Under the pieces are notes generated by a model. It did no database searches. It worked only from the letters and a program-made list of their open reading frames with translations, and was not told the DNA's origin. From Arsenophonus apicola (GTDB taxonomy: Bacteria; Pseudomonadota; Gammaproteobacteria; Enterobacterales; Enterobacteriaceae): a stretch of 64,000 nucleotides of DNA. Position 1 is the first letter of the stretch; every line of letters begins with the position of its first letter. The translations under genes were made by a program, and so were the position numbers. The stretch spans positions 3,224,001-3,288,000 of the forward strand of contig NZ_CP084222.1 of assembly GCF_020268605.1 (NCBI RefSeq), given 5' to 3'. This document shows positions 17,577 to 27,287 of this stretch, in pieces.

Positions 17577-18656
17577 TTAGTCATAAGAAAAGACTAAAAT
17601 TGCCGTTGAGGTTATTTTTCCGGCAGAAATATTATTTAGATCATAAGCGTAATAATAGGCCCCCATATTAATGGAAAAAGTGGGCGCTAAAGCACTGTCT
17701 GCAGCAATATTAAAAATAGATGTTGCATTGCCTTGTATACTTTCACTACTGGAAAAAAGAATCGGTGTGGAAGTTTTGTTGCCTTGCACTAGGCGAAATC
17801 CGACTCCTTTAGCACCTAGTTGCGTAGTATTTATTAGCACCGTTTTATCTGTGCTATGTAAATTATTACTAGCCAAAAACATGGCAATATTTCGCGTCGT
17901 TTTATTACCAGTCAAAAGATCACTACAGCTAAAATTTAGGCTAAAAGGCTGATAACCAGGTCGGTCAATATTTTTGACATCACTGATACTAACCATAGGT
18001 AGATTAACAATTAAGCCTTTATTTGAAAAATCGCAGGTAGTGGCAATAGGATTATATTTAATGGTAATTGGCTGCAGAAAAATATCATTTTCATCAACGG
18101 GCCATTGCCAGGTTAATAAAAATTGCACTAACTTTAATACAATCCTAGTTAACCATACCAAAATACCCATCGATGAAGCATCTGATACCAAGATAAAAGG
18201 TGAGATAACCGCAGTATCACCAGCCACTTCGGTATAATTACGGCTTGGTTTGCTCTTCAACAAAGTAAACCTTAAGGTAAAATTAGTATTCAAATTGGAG
18301 GCTGGATGGGTACCTCTAGCTATGCTGGTTATGCGATCCTTTCCTAACACAGTCATCGTAACCTCAACAAATTGCTTACCACCATTAAATCCTATTGTTG
18401 CTGTTCGACCATTAAAGGGCGAAGCTATACCAATTACATTAGGTAAAAGTATCCCAGGGGAGATACAAGTAAATGTTCCCGGAAAATTGGTTTTATCTGA
18501 TTTTGTCACTACCGATGTAGAACCACTAAAATCAGCTGATAAATCATAATATAAACTCGGTACCGTGATCGTGCTATCGGGTTTACAATCAGCGTAAACC
18601 GATTGGCTGAAGGAGCAAGCTGATAATAATAAAAAATTTATTGCTAATTTATTCAT
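17577..18656 (-). CDS. Two-domain fimbrial tip adhesin-like subunit
   Basis: The start at 18656 gives 359 residues with a clean signal peptide (MNKLAINF...SVYA) and a GGGGAAAA ribosome site. An upstream in-frame start 8 codons earlier would overlap the usher end. The N-terminal half (about 20-190) has a paired cysteine pattern and no pilin signature, as in lectin domains of tip adhesins. The C-terminal half begins near CDFSNKGLIVNLP and ends in a pilin-like strand (STAILVFSYD), which fits incorporation by donor-strand exchange. Size, position after the usher and the two-domain layout argue for a tip adhesin. The ligand is unknown. Confidence 0.75.
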   Translation of the reverse strand: MNKLAINFLLLSACSFSQSVYADCKPDSTITVPSLYYDLSADFSGSTSVVTKSDKTNFPGTFTCISPGILLPNVIGIASPFNGRTATIGFNGGKQFVEVTMTVLGKDRITSIARGTHPASNLNTNFTLRFTLLKSKPSRNYTEVAGDTAVISPFILVSDASSMGILVWLTRIVLKLVQFLLTWQWPVDENDIFLQPITIKYNPIATTCDFSNKGLIVNLPMVSISDVKNIDRPGYQPFSLNFSCSDLLTGNKTTRNIAMFLASNNLHSTDKTVLINTTQLGAKGVGFRLVQGNKTSTPILFSSSESIQGNATSIFNIAADSALAPTFSINMGAYYYAYDLNNISAGKITSTAILVFSYD

Positions 18657-18670
18657 ATTATTTTCCCCGA

Positions 18671-21193
18671 CTATTGGCAAATATTACGCTTTAGGTTTAA
18701 AGTATCAACGGGTTGCTGGATGATACATTCGGTTTTACCGTCAATATTCAATTTGACATTCAGTGATTGTGGTAATTGATCACTTTTGATATACAACACA
18801 CTTGACTGCCCAACATGACCAACAAATTCACCCTGACTATCAGTAACCTCTGTACCAAAAGGTAAATAGCTACCGTCGGCAAAAGTCGCCTTTAACATAT
18901 AAGTTTTTCGCTGATCAGTTTCCAATTTGATATGACTAACCGCTCCGTCATAAGGGATCACATGCGCCACATTGTCAGTAATCTCTGCACCTGAGGTTTG
19001 ATTGGTATGAGAAAGGGTATAAACATTTGTACGATAAGGAGTAGCATTGGTTACTAATGCTAATCCCTGTTTATTGGTAAGAACTGCTCGATTATTATTA
19101 ACGGTTAGATTTTCAGCCATTGGGGCTTCTATTACCGTTAATGTATTCGCTGTTTCACCAGAAGCAAGAATATGGTAAGGAAATGCAACGATGGTTCCTC
19201 TGGCATTCAAACCTGTCTGTCGATAATTATTAGCCTCACTATATGAAGCTCCAACTGTACTGTAGGGATTGCGATAATTTACACTACCACTTATTAAATT
19301 ATTACCTCCAGTCTGATTTGAAGCGGTTAATGTATAATCGATTAAATCATATTTACCCGCTGTCCCACTGACACTGATATTGGCTTGTTGATAATTGGTA
19401 TTTGTCATGTAAATACCAGAATTGAGATAAGCATTACGACTAAATAGATTAATAGGAACACTGGCACTCAAGTAATAACGAGTTTCTTCTTTTTGATCCG
19501 TATTTCGTACCCGTGAAACAGATAAGTTATAGGTAATATTTTTATAATTATTTGAGTAACCAATTTGATACTCGCGGCTGGTACCACCAACATTCCAATA
19601 ATTTCTCAGTGTACCAGCTAGAAAAATAACCCCATTATCTTTTCCCAAATGCTGATTTAAATTTAAATTAAATGTATTTCTGGCACGAGCACCGCGCAAG
19701 GCATCAAAAGTTGCCAAATCTAAATCTGAAGGATTATTTCGATTTTGATCATTAAGATTATTTTTAATCGTCGCTTGATACTTAAGCCATGCTTGATAAT
19801 TATCATGGGCATAAATGGAATCAATAAAACTATAATAATCTCCGGTTGAATAACGATAGGCGGCTATGGTCAGATTGGTGGCAGTTGTTGACAAAAACTT
19901 GCTATATGCCAAGCGAAAACTTTGGCCTCGTTTGGTTCCGGTATCTAAATAAGCTGCTGCATGGGTCGCATCAAATGAAACCGCACCAAACGGAAAATTC
20001 CAGCCACTACCAAGTAAAATAGCATTATAATCACGGCTACCAATAAAGCCGGCATAAACGGTGACTAAATTATTGATACCATAATAGGCTTCTGCTTGAG
20101 CAAATTTTGGTTGGAAATAGGTATTTGCCATTTTTGATTGTCCAGCCAAAATATTGTAAGCATATACACCCGCCTTCATCATATTTGGTACGGCTGAAAA
20201 TGGCACTGTAAAAGAGTCTTGACGACCATCTGCTTCCTGCACTACAACAGAAAGATCGCCCGCTCCTCCCGCTGCACGTAGATCACTAAATTCGAACGCG
20301 CCTGGGGGAACCGCTTCTTGATAAATTAGATTACCATTCTGATATACTTTTACTAACGCATTTGTTTGAGCAACACCTCTGACAATCGGCGTAAACTCCT
20401 GACTGGAATTAGGTAACATATTCATTTCTGTTGTTAATGCACCACCTCTAAAACGAATACTACTAAACAAGGTAGAGGGGGAATAGAAATCACCTAACAT
20501 CAAATTGGAAGATATAGCGCTGAAAGAACGGCGTAAGTAGCGGGTATTATTTTGCCATTTATGATCACCGCTGGAATAATAAGAATAACTTGACTCATCT
20601 CGAAACTGCCAGGCACCGATATTAATCCCGCTATTTAAATTGGTAAAAAAAGCTTCATTACGCTGTCTGCTATTTTTTTTCTCCCGATAGTTATAATAAT
20701 TGGTATTATAAGAAAGAATAATTGCCGGTACACCATAGTCCCAATTCACCGGATCAACATAACCTATCTCCGATTTAACTAATGAAATTTGCGGGACTGA
20801 AATATTTAATGCTAACTGATTAACATCTAAATAATAGTTGATATCATTGACTAAATTATCCAACGAAACGGTTGTCTTTTGCTCAATCATCTGTTTTTTC
20901 TGAGCTGAAAGTTTTAAACCTAATTTATTAATATCTTTAGAATCAATAGTGATATTTTGATTTTTTTCGCCAATATTAACTTCAAATTGTCCTTTCCAAT
21001 CATCATTAACATAAATATCGACCAATTGTTTACCTGGCGGGATTTCACTATTTCGATAAAAACGAGATATATCTCCTTGGGCGGATTTTCCCACTAGCAA
21101 AGTAGTATCAAATTCCTCTGCAAATAATTCCGGCATATAATCCAATATACCTAATAAAATTAGGCTATTATAAAGATAATATATTTTTTTCAC
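18671..21193 (-). CDS. Outer-membrane fimbrial usher
   Basis: The 840-residue protein has a signal peptide. It then has the usher N-terminal domain (FDTTLLVGKSAQGDISRFYR, PPGKQLVDIYVND), the 24-strand barrel with a plug region (FTPIVRGVAQTNALVKVYQNG, PPGAFEFSDL), and C-terminal domains ending in two cysteines (TECIIQQ...NICQ). Ushers form the pore that assembles and exports chaperone-bound pilins. The length is normal for the PapC/FimD family. It lies between the first chaperone and the tip subunit, and its stop overlaps the longest reading of the adhesin gene. Confidence 0.95.
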   Translation of the reverse strand: MKKIYYLYNSLILLGILDYMPELFAEEFDTTLLVGKSAQGDISRFYRNSEIPPGKQLVDIYVNDDWKGQFEVNIGEKNQNITIDSKDINKLGLKLSAQKKQMIEQKTTVSLDNLVNDINYYLDVNQLALNISVPQISLVKSEIGYVDPVNWDYGVPAIILSYNTNYYNYREKKNSRQRNEAFFTNLNSGINIGAWQFRDESSYSYYSSGDHKWQNNTRYLRRSFSAISSNLMLGDFYSPSTLFSSIRFRGGALTTEMNMLPNSSQEFTPIVRGVAQTNALVKVYQNGNLIYQEAVPPGAFEFSDLRAAGGAGDLSVVVQEADGRQDSFTVPFSAVPNMMKAGVYAYNILAGQSKMANTYFQPKFAQAEAYYGINNLVTVYAGFIGSRDYNAILLGSGWNFPFGAVSFDATHAAAYLDTGTKRGQSFRLAYSKFLSTTATNLTIAAYRYSTGDYYSFIDSIYAHDNYQAWLKYQATIKNNLNDQNRNNPSDLDLATFDALRGARARNTFNLNLNQHLGKDNGVIFLAGTLRNYWNVGGTSREYQIGYSNNYKNITYNLSVSRVRNTDQKEETRYYLSASVPINLFSRNAYLNSGIYMTNTNYQQANISVSGTAGKYDLIDYTLTASNQTGGNNLISGSVNYRNPYSTVGASYSEANNYRQTGLNARGTIVAFPYHILASGETANTLTVIEAPMAENLTVNNNRAVLTNKQGLALVTNATPYRTNVYTLSHTNQTSGAEITDNVAHVIPYDGAVSHIKLETDQRKTYMLKATFADGSYLPFGTEVTDSQGEFVGHVGQSSVLYIKSDQLPQSLNVKLNIDGKTECIIQQPVDTLNLKRNICQ

Positions 21194-21204
21194 GATTTAT
21201 CTTC

Positions 21205-21900
21205 TTATTTAAGGTTAATATTTTTTGTTTTATAAACACCAAAATCATCAACATAAGTTACGGTTAATTGATTATGCTTAACCTTATTTTTTAGTGGCAA
21301 TTTAAAGCTTGATAGCGGAGGGATCATCTTCGATTTTGTCAGATTCTTTTTTGCCTCATTAATATTCGTTATTTTTGCTATCGTAAAATAATATTTAGAA
21401 TCATTTATTACTACAATGCTATTATCCTCTAACTTATAACTTATTTTTTTATATACATCTGCCGGAGGAGTAATCAATCCCTTAGGCCGATAAAATAATT
21501 TAACTCTTGATTTAATTGCCAATTGTAAAACGCTTTTACCTTGCGTATTTTCCGGGTATGGCGGAATATCAAGAATATTCAAATAAAAAACACTCTCTCT
21601 ATTTTTAGGTAAATTATGCGATATCATTTTTATTTTTAATTGTTGCCCTTTAAGTCCGGCGACTTTTACAATTGGTGGAAAAACATAAAACGGTGAATGA
21701 CTCTTTTCTGGGGTAGAATTTATATTGCCGTCATCAATCCATGATTGTACCAATGCTGGTAGTTTTCCATTATTTGTTAATTGTACTGTGACATTAGCCT
21801 TGCCTTCATAATAAATGATACGAGTGCCGTGCAGTACAATATTGGCTAATATATTTTTTGAAGAAATAATTAATATAATAAATAACAAAAGTTTTTTCAT
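21205..21900 (-). CDS. Periplasmic fimbrial chaperone (first of the operon)
   Basis: Taken from the ATG at 21900 the product is 231 residues with a signal peptide (MKKLLLFIILIISSKNILA). A longer reading from 21930 has a poor N-terminus. PapD-type motifs are VLHGTRIIYYEGKANVTVQL, ALVQSWIDDGN, PFYVFPPIVKV and RESVFYLNILDIPP. It should bind nascent pilins in the periplasm and deliver them to the usher encoded next. The tail is rich in lysine, unlike the second chaperone. Confidence 0.9.
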   Translation of the reverse strand: MKKLLLFIILIISSKNILANIVLHGTRIIYYEGKANVTVQLTNNGKLPALVQSWIDDGNINSTPEKSHSPFYVFPPIVKVAGLKGQQLKIKMISHNLPKNRESVFYLNILDIPPYPENTQGKSVLQLAIKSRVKLFYRPKGLITPPADVYKKISYKLEDNSIVVINDSKYYFTIAKITNINEAKKNLTKSKMIPPLSSFKLPLKNKVKHNQLTVTYVDDFGVYKTKNINLK

Positions 21901-21951
21901 AATAAATAGTCCGTTAAAAACCAGACTCAAAAAGAGCCTGGTTAATGTTAT

Positions 21952-22539
21952 TTACAAATAAGAGATGGTATAGATTAAATTTGAATGCAATGGACCCGCT
22001 TTAGCGGGTGCCGCTCGCGTTTTGTAATAACTAACGATGAACGTTAACTCGTCAGCTTGTGGTGCTGTTTTATCTCCTTTTATCCCCGTATCATAAGGGG
22101 TATTTAATGAAATAGCAGTCGTTGTAGCATTGGGTGCAGACAAACTAAATCCGACATTTTTTGCTACGTTAGGATTATTTTCATCAACAGTATCATTCAC
22201 CAAATATTGACCATCTGTCGAAATACTACTTGGTGATGAAAAATGAAATTGTAAATTACCGCCTGAACTGCCAGCAGGTGTACAATCAGAAATAGTTAAC
22301 TTAAATGCTTTCTGATTTTTTGGAACAACAGTATATGCTGCTGTTCCGGCATCAGAAACAGAAATGGGATCTAATAATACAGCAAAGTTTGTACTATCAC
22401 CTCCATTAATTTTACAAGTAGTATCACTTATAGCACCAGCAAATGAAATTATTCCACCCGCTGAATTAGTAGCAGCTAATATATACGACGAAAATGAAGT
22501 CGCAGATAATAGCAATAACGGGAGTATTTTCTTAAACAT
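21952..22539 (-). CDS. Major fimbrial subunit (type 1-like pilin)
   Basis: The ATG at 22539 follows a TTGGAGTT ribosome site and gives a 195-residue pilin with a signal peptide ending at SYILAA. The mature protein has the FAGAISDTTCKI start, a second cysteine in LTISDCTPAG, and a C-terminal beta-zipper (SNLIYTISYL) with penultimate Tyr. These are marks of type 1-like pilins that polymerise by donor-strand exchange. It is the first gene of the operon and is likely the most strongly expressed. Confidence 0.9.
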   Translation of the reverse strand: MFKKILPLLLLSATSFSSYILAATNSAGGIISFAGAISDTTCKINGGDSTNFAVLLDPISVSDAGTAAYTVVPKNQKAFKLTISDCTPAGSSGGNLQFHFSSPSSISTDGQYLVNDTVDENNPNVAKNVGFSLSAPNATTTAISLNTPYDTGIKGDKTAPQADELTFIVSYYKTRAAPAKAGPLHSNLIYTISYL

Positions 22540-22567
22540 AATTAACTCCAAAAAAATAAATGAATAA

Positions 22568-22632
22568 GCCAATAAAATAAAATTTATTTTATTGGCATAA
22601 TGAAAAAGGTTAATAAGAAATAACATTAACCT
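22568..22632 (-). promoter_or_regulatory. Two strong inverted repeats in the leader of the fimbrial operon
   Basis: GCCAATAAAATAAA (22568-22581) and its exact complement (22583-22596) form a 14-bp perfect palindrome around one base. A second repeat, AGGTTAAT (22607-22614) with ATTAACCT (22625-22632), lies just upstream. Both are 30-95 bp before the pilin start. They could be mRNA hairpins or protein-binding sites that set fimbrial expression. No flanking recombinase gene or second copy is visible, so phase inversion is not supported. Confidence 0.5.
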
Positions 22633-22639
22633 AAACTGA

Positions 22640-23510
22640 TATTAGATGCCTCTATCTAACTTACAAGAAAGGTAAAATGATATTTTATTTTTTGTGATTT
22701 ATATCAAAGTAAATACTTTATTTAATAATCGGCAGATAAAAGTGTTTTTATATTTAATAAATAATTTAATCATTGGCAAATTGATTTAGACTTATAATAA
22801 TGAAAGTAACTGAATCAAAAAATATTACTCGAATTAATTACTGCTTATAGTGTGAATTGGCAGATATTTTATCTGATTGATTAAATGAATTTTTTATTCC
22901 AATCCTACTTTAGAATAATTTCAGATAAAAAGAACAACTAATTGAAATTTTATGCTAAATTTGATCACAAAAAATATTGATTTATTCATATGGCAATAAA
23001 ACACAACATATATCGTTTGTTTTTCTATTTTTCAGAAAAAAATAACTCAAATTAGGTATAATTTTTAATTCTTCTTTAATTAGGCGTATAAAAATATTTA
23101 TTCAAATAACTAAAGTTTATTAGCCAAAAATATTCAGCAATAATAAATTGTTATACTAATTTGCCAATGAATTTTTATAAAACTATTTAGCATTTTTATT
23201 TTATATAAAAAAACAACCATTAGCATTAGTAATAAATAATGCATTAAAGTAATTTTTCAGCCATTAATTACATCTAAAAGATATAAACAGAGTGATTAAT
23301 AATAAAAATGAATTAATATATTATTTAATTATCACGATTATTGTAAGCAACTATTAATCTTGTTGAATAATTACCCCATCTAGCCAATGGAAATGGTTAA
23401 AAACGGTATAAAAGGTAAGCTAATTATTCAGTTACTAGCAAATATCGTTCTTTAACATAAAAGTGCTATCATTCCACTTCAGTAACAAAAAGTATTACTC
23501 GCCAATTTCA
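22640..23510. other. AT-rich intergenic region between the fimbrial operon and eda
   Basis: About 870 bp of very AT-rich DNA lies between the divergent fimbrial operon and eda. I find no open frame with a credible start and composition, and no tRNA-like structure. It should hold the promoters of both units. Confidence 0.5.
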
Positions 23511-23530
23511 AGACTAAAGGAAAATTGATT

Positions 23531-24160
23531 ATGCTCACACTGATAGATAAATTACGGCAATTTAAAATCATTCCGGTTATTACCATTGAACGAGCACAGG
23601 ATATTGTTCCTTTAGGCAAGACATTAGTTAAGAACGGATTACCAGTTGCAGAAATCACGTTCCGTACGCCAGCAGCAGCCGATGCGATCAAACTGCTCAA
23701 AGAAGCGATACCGAACAAAATTTTGATTGGTGCAGGCACCATTATCAACCGCGAGCAAATTAGACAAGCTGAAGCTGTCGGTGCTGATTTTATCGTTTCA
23801 CCCGGTTTAAACCCAGATACGGTAAAAGCATGCCATGAATTAGACATACCCATTATTCCTGGTATAAATAACCCCACTCAAATTGAGCAAGCCATCCAAC
23901 TTGGTATTAACCTTGTCAAATTCTTCCCGGCAGAGCCTTCTGGTGGGTTATCTATGCTCAAAGCACTACTTGCACCTTATCCGCAATTAGAAATTATGCC
24001 AACTGGCGGGATCAGTCCAGAAAATATTCGCCATTATCTTGCTTTGCCACAAGTTGTGGCTTGTGGAGGATCTTGGATGGTGGATAATAAATTAATAAAA
24101 GCTAAAGATTGGGCTACCATTGGCCAACTTACCCGTGAAGCGGTTAAATTAGTTAAGTAA
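23531..24160 (+). CDS. eda: KDPG/KHG aldolase (2-dehydro-3-deoxy-phosphogluconate aldolase)
   Basis: The 209-residue enzyme splits 2-keto-3-deoxy-6-phosphogluconate to pyruvate and glyceraldehyde 3-phosphate. Visible motifs are VITIERAQD, GLPVAEITFRTP with the catalytic Glu, GAGTIINREQ, FIVSPGLNPD, the Schiff-base lysine in NLVKFFPAEPSGG, and MPTGGISPEN. The ATG at 23531 follows AAAGGA at a good distance; a TTG two codons upstream is not needed. No edd or zwf gene is adjacent, so it may serve hexuronate or keto-acid breakdown rather than a full Entner-Doudoroff unit here. Confidence 0.94.
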   Translation: MLTLIDKLRQFKIIPVITIERAQDIVPLGKTLVKNGLPVAEITFRTPAAADAIKLLKEAIPNKILIGAGTIINREQIRQAEAVGADFIVSPGLNPDTVKACHELDIPIIPGINNPTQIEQAIQLGINLVKFFPAEPSGGLSMLKALLAPYPQLEIMPTGGISPENIRHYLALPQVVACGGSWMVDNKLIKAKDWATIGQLTREAVKLVK

Positions 24161-24178
24161 TATTTATTTTCCACTATA

Positions 24179-24204
24179 ATAAGGTCAACAACTGGCCTTA
24201 TTTT
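24179..24204 (+). terminator. Intrinsic terminator after eda
   Basis: ATAAGGTC and GGCCTTAT (24179-24186 and 24194-24201) form a stem with one G-U pair and a 7-base loop, followed by TTT. It lies 19 bp after the eda stop. Confidence 0.65.
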
Positions 24205-24444
24205 CCAATTTATTCCTCCTCTCAACACGGTCAATTTTTATCGGCTTCAATTTAATCATTTTTAGATTCAACAATATACAATCATAATTTGTCAATCAAA
24301 AATCACTTAAACAATCAGCTAAAAATTAGTGTTAAATTTTGATAATCTAACGATATTAACTAAATAATTTACAACAGATTATTTAACTTAACAGCCGGTT
24401 TTATTTAAAAATAAATATTTCTATAAATTTGTAAAAAATAACTT

Positions 24445-25625
24445 ATGCTATCATCCTATAATACTGTCACTAGTACAAAAAATAATCCTTCATCTAACAT
24501 GGATGTCCATTGTTATTATAAAAAAGAAGACAACATTAAAGATATTAATAGAAAAGGATCTTTTCTACAGAATGTTCAATCAGTATCTAATACGGCTAGC
24601 AATTTAGCGTTGGCAGATAAAACAATAATTCTAGGTAAAGCTAAATTAATTGCAGAAAAACCGGCCATTCCCGTCATCATAAAAAAAATTACAACGAACA
24701 TCCAGTAAACTAATACCAAGCGAGAACGTTACACAAATTGACCGTTCAACAACAGAAAATCTAATTAAAATAGCCGAACCCCAAATTAAGCAAGAGATAC
24801 GACAGCAAGAAAAAAAAAACGCAACAACTATTTGCGCACTTAAAAAAAATAGATCTAATCGATGAAAGTATAGAAGCGATTGGTTTGAATAATATTAAAA
24901 TTTCAGATCCGATGTTTGGTCAAAAATTAGAATTAGCATTTTTAAAAGTAAAAGAAGGCGTTAACTTTGTTAACCATCTATTTAGCAATAAACTATCGGC
25001 ACTAGAGAACCAAGCCATTCAACAAGAAATTGTTAGCTACTTTAGAGATATAAATTATCCTGATCCTGCTACCGATAAATCTATTATTAATTTGGTCAAA
25101 ATATATATCAAAAAATTTTCAGCATTCGTTAATTGTTATTCACCGGATAAGATAATCAGTGTTAAAGAGAACAAAAAAGATAATCAAAAAGTGGCGTGGA
25201 TCTATGAGAACGATCCAGAATTCTGTATCTTTATGACCAATTCAGCTGTACATGAATATTCCAATGCTATCGCATGGAATTTTATTCACGAATTATCACA
25301 TATTTCGCTAAAAACTAAAGATTTTTGGTATATTGCAAGCGTTCCACCGCCCTCTAAAATTGGAGCGGTCGGCTTTGATTCTTTTGCAGGCAAAATCGAT
25401 GTTCTTACTAAAATGCAAACGATCAATTACAGAAAAAATGACTTTCTTGTTAATGGCCCTGACTATGAAAATACTATTTTTACTGTATTTAATAGTCGCT
25501 GTACCTATCTTAAAGCAGAGACAATACTTAATAATGCTGATTCAATCGCCATGTTCTTATTTTTTGTTAATCAAAAATTCAATGGGCCTTTAGCTGCATT
25601 AACAACAATACCTGACTACGACTAA
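24445..25625 (+). pseudogene. HExxH metallopeptidase-like protein (M35-like), split by two poly-A frameshifts
   Basis: Three frames join into one product of about 392 residues if one base is skipped at each of two A-tracts: A8 at 24681-24688 and A10 at 24810-24819. The bridging segment (LQRTSSKLIPSE... to ...IRQQEKK) and the post-shift TQQLFAHLKKIDLIDESIEA read smoothly, which shows that the pieces belong together. The C-terminal half has HELSH inside NFIHELSHISLKTKDFWY and later NADSIAMF. This order resembles M35/aspzincin zinc proteases (HExxH plus an Asp in a TDDxxY-like segment, then NADSYAxF). There is no signal peptide; the N-terminus is Ser/Asn/Thr-rich like many injected effectors. 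The reading as a type III-type effector is inference. It may be a decayed gene, a slippage-switched gene, or carry sequence errors. Confidence 0.6.
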
Positions 25626-25856
25626 TTTTCAGTATGATCATCAGTGATTGACAAGCATTTCTATAGTTGTTCGATGTTATCGGTTTTAGCAACCTAGTTA
25701 ATTTTTTCTTTACTTTTATTTAATACTTGAGTGGTAATGATCAAATAGTAAAAAGCAACGCTGTTAACAATAAATAAAACTAAGTCCTATGTTTAATACT
25801 AACCCTGACAAAAGTATGATAATGTCTGCCGTATAAATTATTTAAAGAATACAAAT

Positions 25857-26693
25857 ATGAATAAAAAGTTAATTGTTATTTTTCTACTATTTTTACCAAT
25901 TGCAACTCAGGCAAATATCATTTCTAATGATGATAAAAACATCACCCAGCCGCTGGAAAAAACTGCCGAAAGTCAGGTTGTTAGCGAAATAAAAAAAATC
26001 TTTCAGCAACAACAGATACGGGGTGTATTAACCATTTATGATGGTAACTCAATTACTAATTATGGCAACGACACAAAACGTGCAACAACAGAATATGTTC
26101 CCGCATCAACATTTAAAATTGTTAATGCCTTAATTGCTTTAAAAAATCAAAAAGTGACTGTTAACGAAATTTTTAAATGGGACGGCCAGCCCAGATATCT
26201 TAGTAGCTGGAATAAAGATATGAATATGCAAGAAGCAATGAAATTATCCGTTGTTCCTATCTATCAAGAAATCGCTAAACGCACTGGTCTAGCGATAATG
26301 AAAAAATAACTTTATCGTTTGCACTATGGTAATAGCAAAATAGGTAATGATGTTACCAAATTTTGGCTAGATGGCCCATTAAAAATTAGTCCAGCAGAAC
26401 AGGCAAAATTTATTTACAAATTAGCCACCAAACAATTACCGATTGATAAAACCATTCAAAATGAAGTTGCTAGTATGCTACTTATTAAACAGACTGCCAA
26501 TATTAAAATTTACGCTAAAAGCGGCTTAGCGAATATCAATGGAAAGCGTACTGGCTGGTATGTCGGATGGGTGGAAAACGCGGACGGCAAAATAAAAACT
26601 TTTGCTCTAAATATCGCAATTTCAGATGATAAAACCGTGTTAAAACGTGAATTACTAACTTTACAGTGTTTAGCAAAATTAAAAATTATTTAA
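25857..26693 (+). pseudogene. Class D (OXA-type) beta-lactamase with an in-frame nonsense codon
   Basis: A signal peptide (1-19) is followed by the serine active-site motif STFK (Ser84, Lys87) and the SVV motif (131-133). The frame then meets TAA at 26307-26309. Reading on in the same frame gives LYRLHYGN (the class D YGN box), DGPLKISPAEQAKF, the KSG box (YAKSGLAN) and GWYVGW. Every class D hallmark is thus present in order around one stop codon, with about 277 residues in total. The truncated product keeps the nucleophile but lacks YGN and KSG, so it should be inactive. The enzyme would have opened beta-lactam rings in the periplasm. A terminator hairpin follows. Confidence 0.85.
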
Positions 26694-26698
26694 AAATG

Positions 26699-26730
26699 AC
26701 TAATCAGAATACTAAATTATTCTGATTAGT
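26699..26730. terminator. Hairpin after the beta-lactamase gene
   Basis: ACTAATCAGAATA (26699-26711) pairs perfectly over 13 bp with TATTCTGATTAGT (26718-26730) around a 6-base loop. It lies between the convergent beta-lactamase and ArsR-type genes. There is no long U-tract, but the symmetric stem can act on both strands. Confidence 0.6.
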
Positions 26731-26770
26731 AACAAATAGCCAAATAAAAAGTTGCTCTCATTACTCGCTA

Positions 26771-27133
26771 TTAAATTATATTCTGCAACGGGGAATTAAT
26801 ACTCCTTACAGGCAACTCATCTAGCATCAATTTATTGGACATTAAATCAATAAGTTGGTGTTGATTTGACCATACAATCTCAATAATTTGCATAATCCAC
26901 GGAGAAGTCTGGCAAGAAATTCGATAAAAAACCCATTTACCTTCTTTACGATGTTGGAGCAATCCACCCTTTTTTAACATTGCTAAATGACGAGATATTT
27001 TAGTTTGAGGTTGCTCAAGTGCATTACAAAGATGATAAACACATAGCTCCCCCATTTCCCTGAGAAGTACTAGGATCCTAAACCTTGTTTCATCAGACAA
27101 ATTTTTAAAAAACTGCAATGCCTCTAACTCCAT
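26771..27133 (-). CDS. ArsR/SmtB-family repressor with an altered metal site
   Basis: The ATG at 27133 gives 120 residues and has GAGG at a suitable distance; a TTG two codons earlier is less likely. The winged helix reads NLSDETRFRILVLL, ELCVYHLCNALEQPQTKISRHLAMLKKGGLL, RKEGKWVFYRI, very close to plasmid and E. coli ArsR. In E. coli ArsR three cysteines (32, 34, 37) bind As(III)/Sb(III) in ELCVCDLC. Here the matching positions are Cys31, Tyr33 and Cys36, so the middle ligand is lost. No arsenic pump or reductase gene is nearby; the neighbour is a frameshifted SmvA-type pump on the same strand. It may be a relic or may sense another signal. Confidence 0.85.
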   Translation of the reverse strand: MELEALQFFKNLSDETRFRILVLLREMGELCVYHLCNALEQPQTKISRHLAMLKKGGLLQHRKEGKWVFYRISCQTSPWIMQIIEIVWSNQHQLIDLMSNKLMLDELPVRSINSPLQNII

Positions 27134-27287
27134 CTCCAATTTACCTCTAACCAGTTATAATTTCAGTAATAGAACATTAGGATCAATTCACTTTTTTTGA
27201 GATAAAACAACACCAACAACTGGCTGTATAAAAAAATCATAGAAACTTATTGCCAGATCTAAAACAGCACAGAAATTCATCTCATCA

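Noticed and set aside
22640..23510. Invertible promoter (phase switch) for the fimbrial operon
   Set aside because: No long inverted repeats at matched distance and no recombinase gene were found near the operon.
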